Source: Nomia melanderi (Eukaryota > Arthropoda > Insecta > Hymenoptera > Halictidae). Taken from it: DNA of 64,000 nt. The position numbers were made by a program, and so were the translations under genes. Of this stretch, positions 24,393 through 36,797 are shown piece after piece (the stretch's first letter is position 1; each line of letters begins with the position of its first letter). Under the pieces are notes generated by a model that worked only from the letters and a program-made list of their open reading frames with translations, searched no databases and was not told where the DNA came from. Location of the stretch: positions 16,248,606 through 16,312,605 of the forward strand of contig NC_135009.1 of NCBI RefSeq assembly GCF_051020985.1. The letters are read 5' to 3'.

Positions 24393-25509
24393 GCATTTTT
24401 CGACATCCGACTTTCAATTGAAACAGTAGAAAAACGGTATCTCGAGGTTCCATTATTAACACATTCTATGCGAGAAACGTAAGAGTACTATTTCCATGTA
24501 CCGTCGAGTAGTATTAGATAAATACTTGCATAACTTCGTTAACATTTTTGGTAAATGTAGACAGTTTTTCTGTATGCTTGAAAGTATTTCTACTTGTAAT
24601 GGAAACTCTCGAAAATACGTTGAATAATAGATAAATGAATTGAATGAAACTGATATAAGTTGAAACGAACAAAATGGCCCGCACGCGATGTGTTAACTGG
24701 AGCAGCGTACCGCCGACACTACGAGAAGTACATCGTACAACCGCGCTGTATAAAGAATACGAGTAAACACCAGATTCTGATACTTCCGCGAGCGCAGAAC
24801 GTGGGTGTGAATTGTGTTTATTGTCTCCTCATTAACCTACACTCCACTCCCACGCAGTGTCTCGTATACCATCGAACATCCGATCTTCCAGCAGTTCGCT
24901 GTTCAAGATCGCAACGAGACCGGCGACACAAAAGTCTCGTAGTCGGGAAACAAAGGGAACTTTTCGATGTTATCGACAGGTGCATCGGCCAATACTTCGG
25001 TTCGGTGGACGAAGGAGCCAAAGGAAGTTCCTCGGCGACGCCGAAAGTTGCTCCTTTGTCGATAGAAATTAGCCGGCGGATTTCATTGTGCGTTCAACGT
25101 CCTCCGAAATACGTTTACCCGCGTTACTGTCGGCCGCGCCCCGTCTCGGCGATACTCGAGATCGGCGGCTGTCAATATTTAAAGAGTATCGAACGATTGG
25201 CGGTCGTTGCGCCGCGTTTCGTCGGAACACGCAGAACCGTTATTTGAGTCGCTCAAATACGGTTAAGTCGATTTCTTATTTTCTCGTCAATCTTAATGGA
25301 GTAAATATTCCTTTTAGTTATTCAAGAATTTACTTATTTTTAATAGTTGAGAAAGCGTTTCTTTCTGTAGCTTCTGAACATGTTATCTAATCATTCCAGT
25401 AACCGAAACATTAATTACCTCAATTTTTCTTTCCTGCTAACCAATAAGACTATTTCGAAACGTTTTAATCTCGCGTTCAATTCTTACTGTTCCAAAACCA
25501 CGATATTCG

Positions 25510-25710
25510 TTAACCCTTTGCACTATGAAGTTAAATATTTAGCACTTCAAATTAAACTTTGTATTGATATGTGAGATATTTAAGTAAAATATCTTTGTCG
25601 CTTAATTTACCTGTGAATTATCATTAGACTAGGTTCAAACAACGTCGTCTGTATCTCGTCGGAAAATCTTGAATGTTTCTGGTAAAAAACTTTCGAGTGC
25701 AAAGGGTTAA
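25510..25710 (-). repeat. TTAA element, family A (inverted)
   Basis: About 201 bp ending tttcgagtgcaaagggttaa. The left end is TTAACCCTTTGCACTATG. Confidence 0.8.
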
Positions 25711-26156
25711 ATTAATCATCAGCAACGTCCATAAACGGAACGAAACAACGAGCAGATCGTTGACCGTTGATTCGCCGGAAAGTGATCGGCGAAACAATTG
25801 TATTTCGGTTGGGACGATGCATCGACATCGTCTGCATTTTCATTCGATACCCGAACACGTGAATTTCCCGTTCCGTTCCTCGGCTCTCCCGGCGTCTGCT
25901 CGTCGCCCCGTCTCGCGGCCCTCTCTGTTCCGCTTTGAAGTCGCGTGCGAGACCCGTGCACAGAGAGAAACGCAGGATCGATAGGGCGCCGCGCGGCCCG
26001 TGGTTAGGGTGTACGCGAAAACCACCCCAACGCGATTCCGTGACTCATAACGCACACCCGCACGCCCACTGCGAGCGTTGTCCACGGGGCTGAACGCGTT
26101 GTCCCGGCTCTGCGATCTGTCCGACGAGACGAGGCGGCGGACGACGAGGAAAACGC

Positions 26157-26480
26157 GCGATAGATGAGCGAGATAGCTGACAATTGGGAAAATTCGTGTT
26201 TTTTAAGCTACTTCTAGCTGAGACATCTCTAGAAGCTACAATAAGAAGGACTTTCCGTTGAATTATTACTAATGCCAAGCTAGCAGAAGCAAAAATGCTT
26301 AATGTTCATACATCTTTGACCTAAACAAACGCGACAGATGAGTCACATAGGTGACAATTGAGGAAATTCATGTTTCTTAAGCTACTTCTAGCTGAAACAT
26401 CTCGAGAAGCTGCAAAAAGAAGGACTTTCCGTTGAATTATCGCTAATGCCAAGCTAGCAGAAGCAAGTCAAGTCTGTTCG
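26157..26480. repeat. Tandem duplication, 174-bp period
   Basis: Two copies sharing aagctacttctagctga, aaggactttccgttgaatta and taatgccaagctagcagaag. They start near gatagatgagcgagatagct (26158) and gacagatgagtcacataggt (26333). Confidence 0.85.
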
Positions 26481-27024
26481 AACTATCATACATCTTATGC
26501 AATGCTAGCGTTTCCCTTATAGTTCCTCCGATCCAGAATCAGAGGGAATCAGATGAAAATTAGAGCAATTTCGCTAGAATTCTCTAAGACGCCTAATACA
26601 GAGAACCAAGTCTATACCTTCCAACAACAACACTGACAAGCGAAGTCGCGAGGCAAAAGATCTTCGCGCAAAGGTTACAGAGGTTTAACAAACGAGAACT
26701 CAATACGATGACTCAGTCGACAACGACAGTGTCAAAACAGGTGTTGCTATAGCTACTCGATCGAGCGCGAGTGGCGATTTAGCTGGCAGCCGGGCAATTT
26801 CTCCGCGTAATAACCGTATTATGTGATATTATATCCGCGTACGTGCCGAGAAATTGCCACGCTTAGCTCGAGAATCTTCCGTCGACGTCCATTGGCTCGC
26901 GTCGTTCGACAGTCTACGCGTCTCTTATTTCGAAACTGTTTTCCTGGCCGGCGATAAGCGTCTCGCGCCGGCTTCCCGCGTGATAGTGCATATCCGGGAC
27001 CGGGATATTGATTTTCCTCGGTAG

Positions 27025-27071
27025 CCTCTCTCTCTCTCCCTTTCTCTCCCTTTCTCTCTCTTTCTCTCTCC
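27025..27071 (+). repeat. (CT)n-rich microsatellite
   Basis: Interrupted CTCTCTCTCCCTTT repeats, the source of an Arg/Glu-rich chance frame on the - strand. Confidence 0.9.
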
Positions 27072-28114
27072 GGCTCTCGTCTTGCCCGGTTTTCCCGGTC
27101 GCCGGCCTCCGCCTTCTCTCCGAACAACCGCCGCTTTTCCGCGGTCCTCGTCGAATTAATTAAGGGCGCGGGCTCCGCTCTCCACGGAATGATTTTTCTT
27201 TCTCTCTCCCTTCGCTCTCGGCTCGTGACGGAATTTTCCCGGAGGAAAGGAATTTTTTGGTCGATCGAAGAGCGGCTCCGCCGCCATTGCGCATGGAAGC
27301 TCGCGATCGCCGCGACGTTCGGCCTCGCTGGTTGCAAGTTCATCGTCGAATCGGTTGCCCGGTGCGGGCGCGATTCGACTCGCGTGCCCGACTCGATGTT
27401 ATGGGGCCACGATGATTAAGGACAGTGAATCACTCGCCGGATTGCTTTATCAACGGCGGAATGACGCACCGATAATTACTCTCTCCGCAGCGATACCATC
27501 GTTGATCGTTAGACCTCGTTTCGTTCGGATGTAGCGATTCGGTGACTGATTCGTGGGGAGAATTTAGGAGGAACAAGGTGAACGCGTCGAGCTTCTCAAT
27601 TAACGGCTTCGCTGCGATTGCCGGCGCGAGGTGTGTATTAAACCGATTGGTCGTTTTACTTGAACAAGTGAATCGTTATCGCTGAGACTCGGTGAACCAT
27701 TAGCACACCCATTCCTGATTTTTCCCGGTACAATTACCGATAAGACCAATGAGACTAATGCAAGCTCCTTTAATCTCCTGCGCCGGGATTTAACTTAGTC
27801 TAGACGAAATCTTGCTCGTATCTCGTTTCTACCTATTTCACGTGGATATGTATACTAACTTTGTTTATTAGTAACTTCGTATAGAGTGACATATTTGATA
27901 AAACCCAGTATCCCTAATGCAACTGGTCTCAGCCATTTTGGAACAAAAATCGTGTTAAAGAATCGGTTCAAGTGCTCGGCAGTTGTTAGTCACCTCGGCT
28001 CGCGAACTGGCCTCGACACGCTTCCGGATTCCCGGTCTCCAAAGATTCTCGGAGGAAAGTCCGGAAGGTCTCGAGTCCAAGGTAAAAGCGAGAGGAAAGC
28101 GTGTAGCGTCGTGT

Positions 28115-28155
28115 CCGGCAGGTGCGCGCCGAGGACAAGGGTATCTACCTGCCGG
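28115..28155. other. GC-rich hairpin, 9-bp stem
   Basis: CCGGCAGGT at 28115-28123 pairs with ACCTGCCGG at 28147-28155, with a 23-nt loop. Confidence 0.6.
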
Positions 28156-28572
28156 CGCGCGGCGCGCATAATGGAGGCCGAAACTCATCTCCTGGGAGCA
28201 CGCCGCCTAACCGACCTGAATAGAGCCCGCCGAGGCAAGGTTAGGTCGGCGTGCAAGTGCACCTCTTTGAAAAAGGTCGGGCCAGGGTGAGTCATAGGGC
28301 GGCGCGGTGCGTTTTCCCATCTATCGACCTGCGCCTCCGCTCCGGACACAGAAAACGCGCGCGTGTTGGGGTTGGCTCCGTTGCCCGAGGGGGAAACTCG
28401 CTCGCTCGCTCGCTAGCGCGATTCACCGGGACTCCCTGGAAATCGATTCCAGATAATAGCCTATAATTCCACTCCGCGCGCCGCCGACTGATAATCGAAC
28501 ACCCCCCGCCGACAATGGCGAGCCTTTTTCAATCGAGAAAAGGACTACCCCTAAAATAATTCCGAACTTTGC

Positions 28573-28808
28573 TTAACCCCTTGCCCTACAATATGGGACT
28601 CGTCGAGATTCTACATGGAATTCGACGATCAATCTTATTCGAGTTGTTCGAAGGTGAATTATATATTATTCCTCTGTTAACCCCTTGCCGTACAATAACG
28701 AGTGAGACTCGCGATGAAGATTTCTAGACTAACAATCGACGTTATTCATTACTGTATTCAGTACTGTCTTCAAATAAAATTTCCACTTGAAGTACGCCAA
28801 GGGATTAA
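28573..28808 (+). repeat. Two abutting family F elements sharing one TTAA
   Basis: The first spans 28573-28680 (TTAACCCCTTGCCCTACAA ... cctctgttaa). The second spans 28677-28808 (TTAACCCCTTGCCGTACAA ... gtacgccaagggattaa). The second has the palindrome CGAGTgagACTCG 22 bp from its left end. Confidence 0.72.
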
Positions 28809-29430
28809 TGATTCTACCTTGGAAAAGGTGGTTGTAGAATAACTGGAATGTTCTCTTGTTTTCAATGAATTATTAACGATAGAATTACGAACGTTTATTC
28901 TATGGTCTATTGATTCTACGCATGTTCGTTTACATAGATCGTGACAATTGTGGCTTCAAAGCTAGTGCTACAATGCATCATCGCGAGTCGAAGTCTTGAA
29001 ATGCTAAATGATGTTTCCAACGTTCAATATCCGGATTGCCGGATTTTGTAAATATAGTATTAATAACAAATTACATCGATCATCAAGGGAACCATAGGGT
29101 TTTCCTTTCTCAAAACGAAATTTTCGGTTCTCGAACGTTTCTCTATAGAAATGAACTATTAAGGCATTTGAAATGTTCGGAGTACAAAGGTTAACCTCTG
29201 AACCGTCCGCACCGTTTCCAGGAATACGGTTCTCCGAGAGCGCATTCTTCGGAACGAACGCAGAACACTGGTGAATCGCGAAACCGATTCCCAGCCGATT
29301 CGACGATCCTTAAAGCGCGAAGCACCGTGACAGAATCGGTCCTCGCAGGCCAGCTGATTTACGGACACTTGAGCCGCTAAACGGGCGAGTTCTATAATCG
29401 TAAATCCACATATTAGCAGGACGAACGATC

Positions 29431-29440
29431 TATAAAAAGG
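29431..29440 (+). promoter_or_regulatory. Isolated strong TATA-like motif
   Basis: tataaaaagg in an otherwise CpG-rich block (29200-30050) is a near-ideal TATA box. No downstream reading frame could be linked to it. Confidence 0.2.
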
Positions 29441-30074
29441 CTTCGGCACCGGCTATCTCCCGGCGGACAGATGCTCGAGATAATTAAAATCGATACGGTG
29501 CTAACGTGCAGGCGGCGGAGCGAAAGGGGGAAACGCGGAATCGTCGAGGAGCAATTAACGCGGCGCGAACGACAAGCTAAGATCGTCTTCGAGCAACGGC
29601 GGCCGATCCCGAGGACGATCGTATCGTATCTTAACAGGCCCGTGTTCTCCGCTCGTCGCGATTTCCACGCGCTCGCGCGGCTCGAGAATTTGTTTGTCCG
29701 CTGCCTAATCGCCGGTGTATTTCATTCGAGAGGAAAAACCGCGGCCCCGAGCATCCGGATAAGTCTGGTCCGAACCTGTTCGCTCGCCCCGGCTATCTCT
29801 GAATCGGGACGGCAACCTCTCGCGTACCGCGGCGGCGAACCAGCCCCGCGTTTCACGTAATATCCGTATTTTCTCCGATAAAACGCCGCTCGAGTAATTA
29901 GTTCAGCGTGAAAATAAAATCGGGCCGCGCGACGAGGGACAGGGATAGGGGGACAAAGTGACTGCCTCGCGAAAGCAACGCGCCTTCTTTCTTCTACGAA
30001 TCGGTCGACGCGGTTCGGCCTGAAAAAGGAACATCGAGGAAATTCACGTTTCGAGATACTTGGGAATTATGGAA

Positions 30075-30268
30075 GAGTGCAAAGGGTTAAGGAACGAAGC
30101 TGTTTCGTTGCAATATTTCGCTCATCGATGCATTGCGCGACGAACGTCGTCGTTTGGAGAGATCAGATCTTTGGAATACCAAGACAAAGGAATACTTTCC
30201 TTTGCTACAAAAGACGAACTCTATGGGAAAACGCTTAAGATTTTCGCGGCGCTTAACGTCTTAAGACA
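30075..30268. repeat. Composite of family A end, family E and family H end
   Basis: Starts gagtgcaaagggttaagga and continues acgaagctgtttcgttgcaa, nearly identical to 35033-35158. It ends with the family H terminus ggaaaacgcttaagatttt and gcgcttaacg. Confidence 0.65.
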
Positions 30269-31617
30269 CGCCTATCAGTATCGCGTTACTACCGATCATT
30301 GCCAACAGTTAGATATCTACAAAAAGCCAGACTTTTGTCACCGAGCAGAAGAAAAACGTGCGAAGCAGGGCTTCCTGTTGGCCGGCGTCGTTCGAAAGTC
30401 GAAGCCGCGTTCGCCCGCTACCGGTTCCCCGTTATTCAATTGCAAATTGCTCGGTTATCGCAACGAGAAAGTCACCCGGCGACGAGGGGAGAGGGAGAGA
30501 GAGAGAGAAAAAAAGGAACGGAATCGCGTTCCCGTGGAAACGGTCCCGTGGATCCGTGATCGGTGTCGCGCGAACGCTGTCGATATCTAATTCAGACCCG
30601 TGTATCGGTGTACGCGGCGAGGATCGTATCGCCTGCGTACGCGTACACCGCCGGGGTATCATGTTTTCCGTCGCGTATCGTTGCCCGCGCACCGATTATT
30701 TTCCATTTGCGACGGCAAAACGAGGTTGACGCGGATCAATGTCGCGAAATCACCGACGCCCGCTCGCTCGCCCGGCACCGAGATCGGCGATCGTTCGCCA
30801 GCCGTGTCCTTTCGTCGTCCCGTTCCCTCGGTTAGTCATCGTTCGCCGAGCCGGTCGCGCACTTGGGAAACTTCGGACGGCGTTCCGGAATAAACTACAG
30901 TACGCGACACCTGCTCTCGAACCGTCGTTCCAACGATCAACGTTCAATTTCAACGACGGCGCGACGCTCGTGGACGTTGTACTCTGACACCGTTTACCGA
31001 GGCTGCGATCGGTATCAGGTTTACGAGCGTTCACCGTTCCGTCGCCCCTCGGCAGAGTACACACTTCTAATTGCATCGATGAAAATCGACGCGGAGATTC
31101 GCGCGGGGACGTTCGCGGAACTCTACGCGCGTAAACCCGGCGCTGATAACGCTCGTCCGGATCTCGAGGCGCGCGCGAGCCCTCGTATCGCGTTTCGCTT
31201 GAACTTCTGTTTTATGCGTCCGTTACATCGATCATAATTCTCCCGTTTCCCTCGCGTCCGTCACTCCCCGTCGTTCTCCCTGTCGTAATAAATCGCCGCG
31301 CGGCCGATAATTAAATAACGGTATCGTCCGCGCGTGGAAGCGAGACGTGCGTGCCGGCGTTCGTCGCGTCGCGGCCGCTCCCTGCGCCTTTCCGCGTTAT
31401 CGTAATTAGAGTGAATTCGGAGCGGCACGCGGGTGGCCCTCGGTGACTCGCGGCCGGGCCTTTTCTCGCGTTTCTAATTAAACTCCAATTACTTTAATGC
31501 GTCCGCCGGTGTAGGGCTCGCCGCGTATCCTGGTCGCGTGACATCGATACTTCACGGGATCTCGATCGTTCCTCGTTTTTCCTTCTTTTCCCTCCTTCTT
31601 CCCTTCCCTCCTTCCCT

Positions 31618-31630
31618 CCCCCCCCCCCCC
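31618..31630 (+). repeat. Poly(C) at the end of a pyrimidine tract
   Basis: An uninterrupted C run following CCCTTCCCTCC repeats from about 31575. Confidence 0.95.
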
Positions 31631-31951
31631 TGCGTTTCGTTTGCACCTGGCTAGACGGGAACCGCTCCGGTAAGGCGAGACCGTACGGGGGGATCCGAAG
31701 CCAGGGACACACGCATCTGCTGGCTCCCACAATCAGGCTCGTGGCCCTTGAATGGCTACTTGTTGGAAATGAAAGTAACGCGTTTCGAATGCCAGCCCAG
31801 GCGAGACTCGATCGACTTGTCTCTCGTTGGTTCTTTCTTTCTCTCTGTCGTTGGTGCTGTCTTTTTCCCTCTGTCGCTATCTCTGGTCACGGATTCGAGC
31901 GAAACGCTGCGAGGAGCCCGATTCCTTAACCCGTTCGAGATCAGGATTTCC

Positions 31952-32174
31952 TTAACACTAGAACTGCCGAGCATTTAATGCGATTAATATGCAAATCCTA
32001 TAAAAATTGTAATAGTAGATTATTTTTCAGTTTCTTCGGACATTCGTTATAGTACTCGAATGAAGCTATTTATCAAAATCATTTCGAATATTCAGTGCTT
32101 CGAAGATATCAAGAATTGCTGAACAAAAGAATCGAAACCAGTCATTTTAACTGGCACAGTAGTTCTAGTGTTAA
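31952..32174 (+). repeat. TTAA element, family B
   Basis: 223 bp from TTAACACTAGAACTGCCG to agtagttctagtgttaa, with accagtcattttaactgg near the right end. Confidence 0.85.
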
Positions 32175-32848
32175 CCTCGCGCTGGAAATTCAACGATTTG
32201 ACAGAATCTTGTACAACTTCGTTTTCACCTGTGTCACGATATGTACGCTAATTTGATTTATTAATCGGTTTGTACAGACTGATAGGTTTCGAAACAAGAC
32301 TATCGATGCGTATAGCACGTAATTGGCAGTTTTACAGCAAAAACTCGACGCGCTTCCCAGCGCAGAAGGTTAAGACGGCCTCTAGGAGCCAGAATTCTTC
32401 AGATTTACCTTGGAAAGATCATTCTCAGCTCGAAACCTCTAACAGTTTCCGTTTGTACAAACTTCTAACACATCGATTCATCGTACGAAGCTTAGTATTA
32501 TATTCCAAACTTCACGCTGCATCAGAGAGTCACCTGTCAAATGCAAAGACTTCTGGAATACGAAAACTTTTGAAATGCAAAGACTACTATCCTACACCTA
32601 TCCCCCAATTCGCAATTCGCCCGGAACGGGTCAACGTGTTCGCTATCAGCGTCACACATTAGTGACGGCTGCAATCCCATATTCTATTATCACTCAAAGT
32701 TATAAGATACGGTTTTATATTTAGGAACTGAATGACTTGTATTAATTTAATTCTTTCAATACTCTGTTTACAAGACTTACTTCGCTCGAATAAAGTATTA
32801 CATTTGAGACGATCGTCACCGAAACGGACGCTGGTAGCGGAAAGCTGT

Positions 32849-33095
32849 CAACACATTGCGTACCGGTTAATTTTCAGAAAACTGAATTGTGCGGATTGCA
32901 ACTTTCACTGAGATCAACTTGTAGTTATCACTATACATAGAAAAATTCAGATATCACATTATTATATAATATATTTTAAATAGACAATCAACTCGAATCA
33001 AATTTTATGTTTTTCTCAATGCTGTGGTAATTAGCGATGTCGCATAGCTAAGTGTCTTTACATAAAATCGAGATTTCTCGTACGCGACGTGTTAA
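32849..33095. repeat. TTAA element, family K
   Basis: The right end tcgtacgcgacgtgttaa mirrors the left tcaacacattgcgtaccgg. The interior (actcgaatcaaattttatg) matches the inverted copy at 37288-37454. Confidence 0.65.
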
Positions 33096-33577
33096 GTCGC
33101 AGCGTCGCACGAACGTTTGAAAAGACGGTGTCGTCCTTGAACGATAAAACTCGCATTCCACGGCGGCGTAACGGCCGAGAGAGTGTCGTTGTTCCCATGG
33201 GGAGAACCTCGATCTCCGCTGGCGTCGCTCGAGGAACCGGGTGTCGCAGGTATCGAGGGCTGCCCGGGTAACCGTACACGCGCCTCCACCCCCGCCGCGA
33301 ATCAATCGGGCTTCCACGATTGATCGCGGGGTGCATCAACCGTCGGCGAAGCCTCGGTCACCCGAGACCCCATGAACCAATCTCTGGCCGCTGGAACCAC
33401 GACGATCTGGATCGGGTGGTGCGCCGGTTCCCGTGACTGGGAGGGTGGAGAATCACCGGGTTTCCGACGAAGGACCGATCTTTGTCGGCTATCCGATCGC
33501 GTAAGGGATAACATGCGGTTTCCACTTGGAATTGAATCACTCGGAAGCCAATGCGATTCAGCCGATTTTTGTGAATT

Positions 33578-33935
33578 TTAACCCTTTGCGGACGACTGTC
33601 TGCGTTTCGGGAAGATCAAGTGTTCTTGTCTTGGAACACCGAGTTGAAAACGAACGATTTAATTACTTGAACGCGGAGAGATCGGTACGTAGATTCTACT
33701 TCTGTTTAACACGCTAGGCGCTATGGAAATCTCGAGAGCATTGCACTGATGCTTTCGTAGCAAAAGTAAATCGGAACAGTTATCAATTCTGTGGCATAAT
33801 TCTTACACTGCTGACTTGCGTTATTAAACGTTTGAGTGCTTTTATGTTTTGCCAAAATTTGCCAAAATTGCGAAGAGCGCAATTAGTGCCACAGTTTTGG
33901 CACATGTCCGAAAAGATCAGCAGCCAAACGGTTAA
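33578..33935 (+). repeat. Family E and family G elements sharing one TTAA
   Basis: E (33578-33719) begins TTAACCCTTTGCGGACGAC. G (33716-33935) begins TTAACACGCTAGGCGCTATG. The palindrome GTGCCAcagtttTGGCAC is at 33886-33903, 32 bp from the right TTAA. Confidence 0.65.
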
Positions 33936-34778
33936 ACACGTTCATTCTTAGATCTTCAGTAAAGACAGAGATCATACGAAATCCTACATAGCAAAGAAAT
34001 TGAGAGCTACTGTCTCTTATGCGAATAATTACATTGTATGTTGCTAACTCTACTGATGAAAGTTCGACGTTCCTAAAACTGAGGAGTCTCGAAAGTCCCC
34101 AAGAAATTAAGTTACCGATATCGTCCGCGTCTCATCAGGAGATATAAAGCATTCCGAGTACGAAGGGTCGAGCGAGGACATCTCGATGCTCGAAACGGAC
34201 CGTCCAAAGTAAGTTTCCGAAGGAAAACGAGAGGAACCGAGGAAGGTCGCGGCAACGATGCGATATCCGTTCGCGACCATGTACGAGCAAGACGGCCTCG
34301 CGATTCAGCTGATTCAAAAGCGCTCGGCGCGATTGCCCCATTCACGGCTAGACTCGGTCAAAATCTGAATGGGAAATTGGTCGGCAGAGGCGAAGAGCCA
34401 GAGCCGAGGCTGGCGGCGTGTAACGTTCCGCGATTCATAAGACCGATAAATACCGGCTAGATAGCGCACAGTATATTCCTAGGCCGAGTCTATCTGTCCG
34501 TCGGGCACGGCCGCCGCGCAGTTAGCGTGCGCGCGTTGCGGCAACGGAAAGGCACCGTCCAGTTTCACTTTTCGTGGGGAGCCGCTAAACGGCCAGAAAT
34601 CTTTCTGCCGACCTGGCGGCCGCCTTGCGAAATCCCTCATTGTCCCAGGTAGCTGGCCTATCCCCTGTAACTGCGCTCCGAACGCCTGGCCTCGTAGTTT
34701 CAAACGGATTTACACGTTTCACCAACGTTTTCCTCTCGAGATCTCCGTGAAACATTCGAATATTCTCAGTAATCGACG

Positions 34779-35048
34779 GTTTACACTCGAAAATTCGTCG
34801 ATAGGATTGTTCGAGGCCTGATAAACGGACGACATTCTTCGAAAGTAATTGATGAGGAAATGTCACCAGTGGCTGACATGGCGCTTAACGTTTTAACAAG
34901 AAATCATACGTTGATTAGATACCAAAGCTATCTTTTTCAATATTTCACGTATCGATGCAGTATACAAGGGTTAATGGTAAATACCAAAGTTAATTTTGCT
35001 GTATCAAATCAACTGGCGACTGAGAGTCTCTCGAGTGCAAAGGGTTAA
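34779..35048 (+). repeat. Family A element (decayed left end)
   Basis: The left end is tttacactcgaaaattcgtc and the right end is tctcgagtgcaaagggttaa. The interior has tcacgtatcgatgca and atcaaatcaactggcgactg. It adjoins the family E stretch 35049-35260. Confidence 0.7.
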
Positions 35049-36100
35049 GGAACGAAGCTGTTTCATTGCAATATTTTGCTCATCGATGCATTGCGAACAA
35101 ACGTCGGCGTTTGGAGAGCTCAGATCTTCATATTTAGAATACTAAGGCAAAGGAATGATTTAATCATTCAAGTAGCAATCCTATTATTTAATCCAAGTAT
35201 ACTTCAGCTTCGTCTGCTGAAAGTTTCATATATTTCGAAGAATCTTCGTCCGCGAATCAATATTATATACAAAATTCCGTAATTTAGCATATGAAATCAA
35301 GACCGAGAGTCACCTATCGATTGCAGGGGGTTAAACCGACGATTTTTACGCTTGTTCAAGTTTTGGCAATGCGATTCAACGAATACTGCCATGGATAATG
35401 GTTTCTCTTAATAAACATCGAGGGAAGTGCCACTTCTTCGACGTTCCGTATCGTTCGTACGCGTTCTGCGACTCTCCAGTTCCAGATTTCCCGTGAACGA
35501 ATAAAAATCGAACGGCAACGTCCGACAGCGATAATTTTGAATCGTTCGTCGAACGAGGTTGGACGGAATTCAAGAAACATAACGCGAGACGTACAACCGA
35601 GAGTCTGTCTGTCCGCCGTCTCTCTTCCCGCTCGCGAAAAATTCCTCTCTCTCTCCCGTCCGGCTGGCAGACGACGCGGAGAAATGTCCCCGGCGCATCG
35701 CGGCCGATAACTTTTTGTCCCTCTCCAGAGAAATTTCAGGACGCCATTAAAACCCGTCGCGATTCGGAGGAAAGGAGAATTCGGGAACGATAGGTGAACG
35801 AACCTCCGGACGGCCCGCCTTTGATCGTTTATACCCGTGATTACGGTTCCTTCTAACGTCTTTATATTATCACGATAATTATTAACCTTTTTTCGCGTCG
35901 TGTTCACTAACGATTAATAGAATTGATAGAACTACGAACTGTCGTCTTTGAATTATTCAGCTTTATAAAGTTCATTCGCGACGTGTCAGTGTTGAAAGGG
36001 TTCGAGTGAGCTAATTGGATCGCCACGATCAAATTAACACCTCGACTGACAAGTTAACACTCGTCGAAACAGTTTTCTTAATGAAACAGGAACTGAGATG

Positions 36101-36564
36101 TTAACACTTTCACGTCCGGTGACACCAACGCGGTGCCATTTGCATCCAAAAAACAGCTAAGTTTGTTGTAATGAATTTTATATTTTATGTTTGTACATTT
36201 TAATGAACTTTGCAAACAGTTCCGGCGACAGAGAAGAAAAGTGTTAAGATTCTTTGTAATGATTACTATCTTCTCTGTATCTCATGCATCCAATGAAGCT
36301 TAGTTCGGTGCATCATCAAGGAAATGAATGTTCAAGTTAACGTTAAAATGATGTCACCGAGTGGTGACGCAGTCGGTGTTAACGAACACGTTTGAACGAT
36401 TTTAACACTAGATTCATAGATCACGTCGATTCGACGCATACCGGCGAATGTTTACGTTGATTTCGGTTGAACCATTAACCTCCGTGATGCAATAGGTCGA
36501 ACATGAATGTTCTAGGAATAATAGAACACAGTGCGCAAGCGACTGCCCGTAAGCCTAGCGTTAC
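36101..36564. repeat. Cluster of three TTAA elements (I-like, I, C)
   Basis: 36101-36247 runs TTAACACTTTCACGTCC to gaagaaaagtgttaa. 36244-36382 is family I with GTCACCgagtGGTGAC at 36353-36368. 36402-36564 is family C, from TTAACACTAGATTCATAG to gtaagcctagcgtta. The first two share TTAA at 36244-36247. Confidence 0.68.
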
Positions 36565-36681
36565 AGAGCAGCCCCGCGAAGCTTCTCGTTCCTTTCTCTA
36601 ACAATTTAAGGATCCATCACCTGTCGAACGGAAACACGAAACTACAGCCATAGCAATTTGCCCCGTTTCTTTTTGTTCCAG

Positions 36682-36797
36682 GACCAATTCGAGAATCTAT
36701 CCCAGCACACGCAAAAGGGGATAGAGTTCCTCGAACGGTACGGTCATTTTATTCGCGACCGATGCGCCATCGAAGTGGAGTACGCCGCGAAGCTCAG
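36682..36797 (+). CDS. Cip4: Cip4 exon: start of F-BAR domain
   Basis: Begins DQFENLSQHTQKGIEFLERY after a pyrimidine-rich acceptor (tttctttttgttccag) and ends AAKLR at AG|gtaaga. It starts in phase 0, so the missing upstream exon should end on a complete codon, Trp in relatives. It encodes helix 1 of the F-BAR (the FCH region). It leaves two bases (AG) that complete an Arg codon with the first base of the next exon. Confidence 0.95.

Larger units (their letters stand above)
1..36681. other. 36.7 kb without a supportable coding exon (Cip4 5' region or first intron)
   Basis: No open frame here shows a recognisable domain or exon boundaries that join to Cip4. The sequence alternates between AT-rich stretches, mostly the TTAA elements listed separately, and CpG-rich unique blocks. 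The main CpG-rich blocks are about 2740-3220, 3530-3935, 4360-4860, 7000-7290, 10350-11110, 12050-12660, 14560-15000, 16140-16740, 18950-19640, 20450-21120, 25850-26160, 26760-27410, 27980-28500, 29200-30050 and 30400-31480. Long frames in these blocks run on several strands and frames at once, which reflects stop-poor GC-rich DNA rather than genes. I searched by eye for a first exon encoding SWGTELW followed by a donor and did not find one. Enhancers are plausible but cannot be shown. Confidence 0.6.

Noticed and set aside
24660..25247. 195-codon + strand open frame
   Set aside because: No recognisable domain, no splice context with Cip4, and competing frames on the other strand. Treated as chance.
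28230..28250. ggttaggt as an interstitial telomere repeat (TTAGG)n
   Set aside because: Only a single unit is present. No tandem array.
28573..28808. Possible CRISPR-like or satellite array from repeated TTAACCCCTTGCC starts
   Set aside because: Only two units with inverted-repeat ends and unlike interiors. They are two abutting TTAA elements in a eukaryotic genome.
30060..30590. 176-codon + strand open frame
   Set aside because: Begins inside the A-E-H repeat composite at 30075-30268 and then runs into a GA-rich tract.
35356..35907. 183-codon - strand open frame
   Set aside because: Arg-rich low-complexity translation of CpG-rich DNA with no family resemblance.
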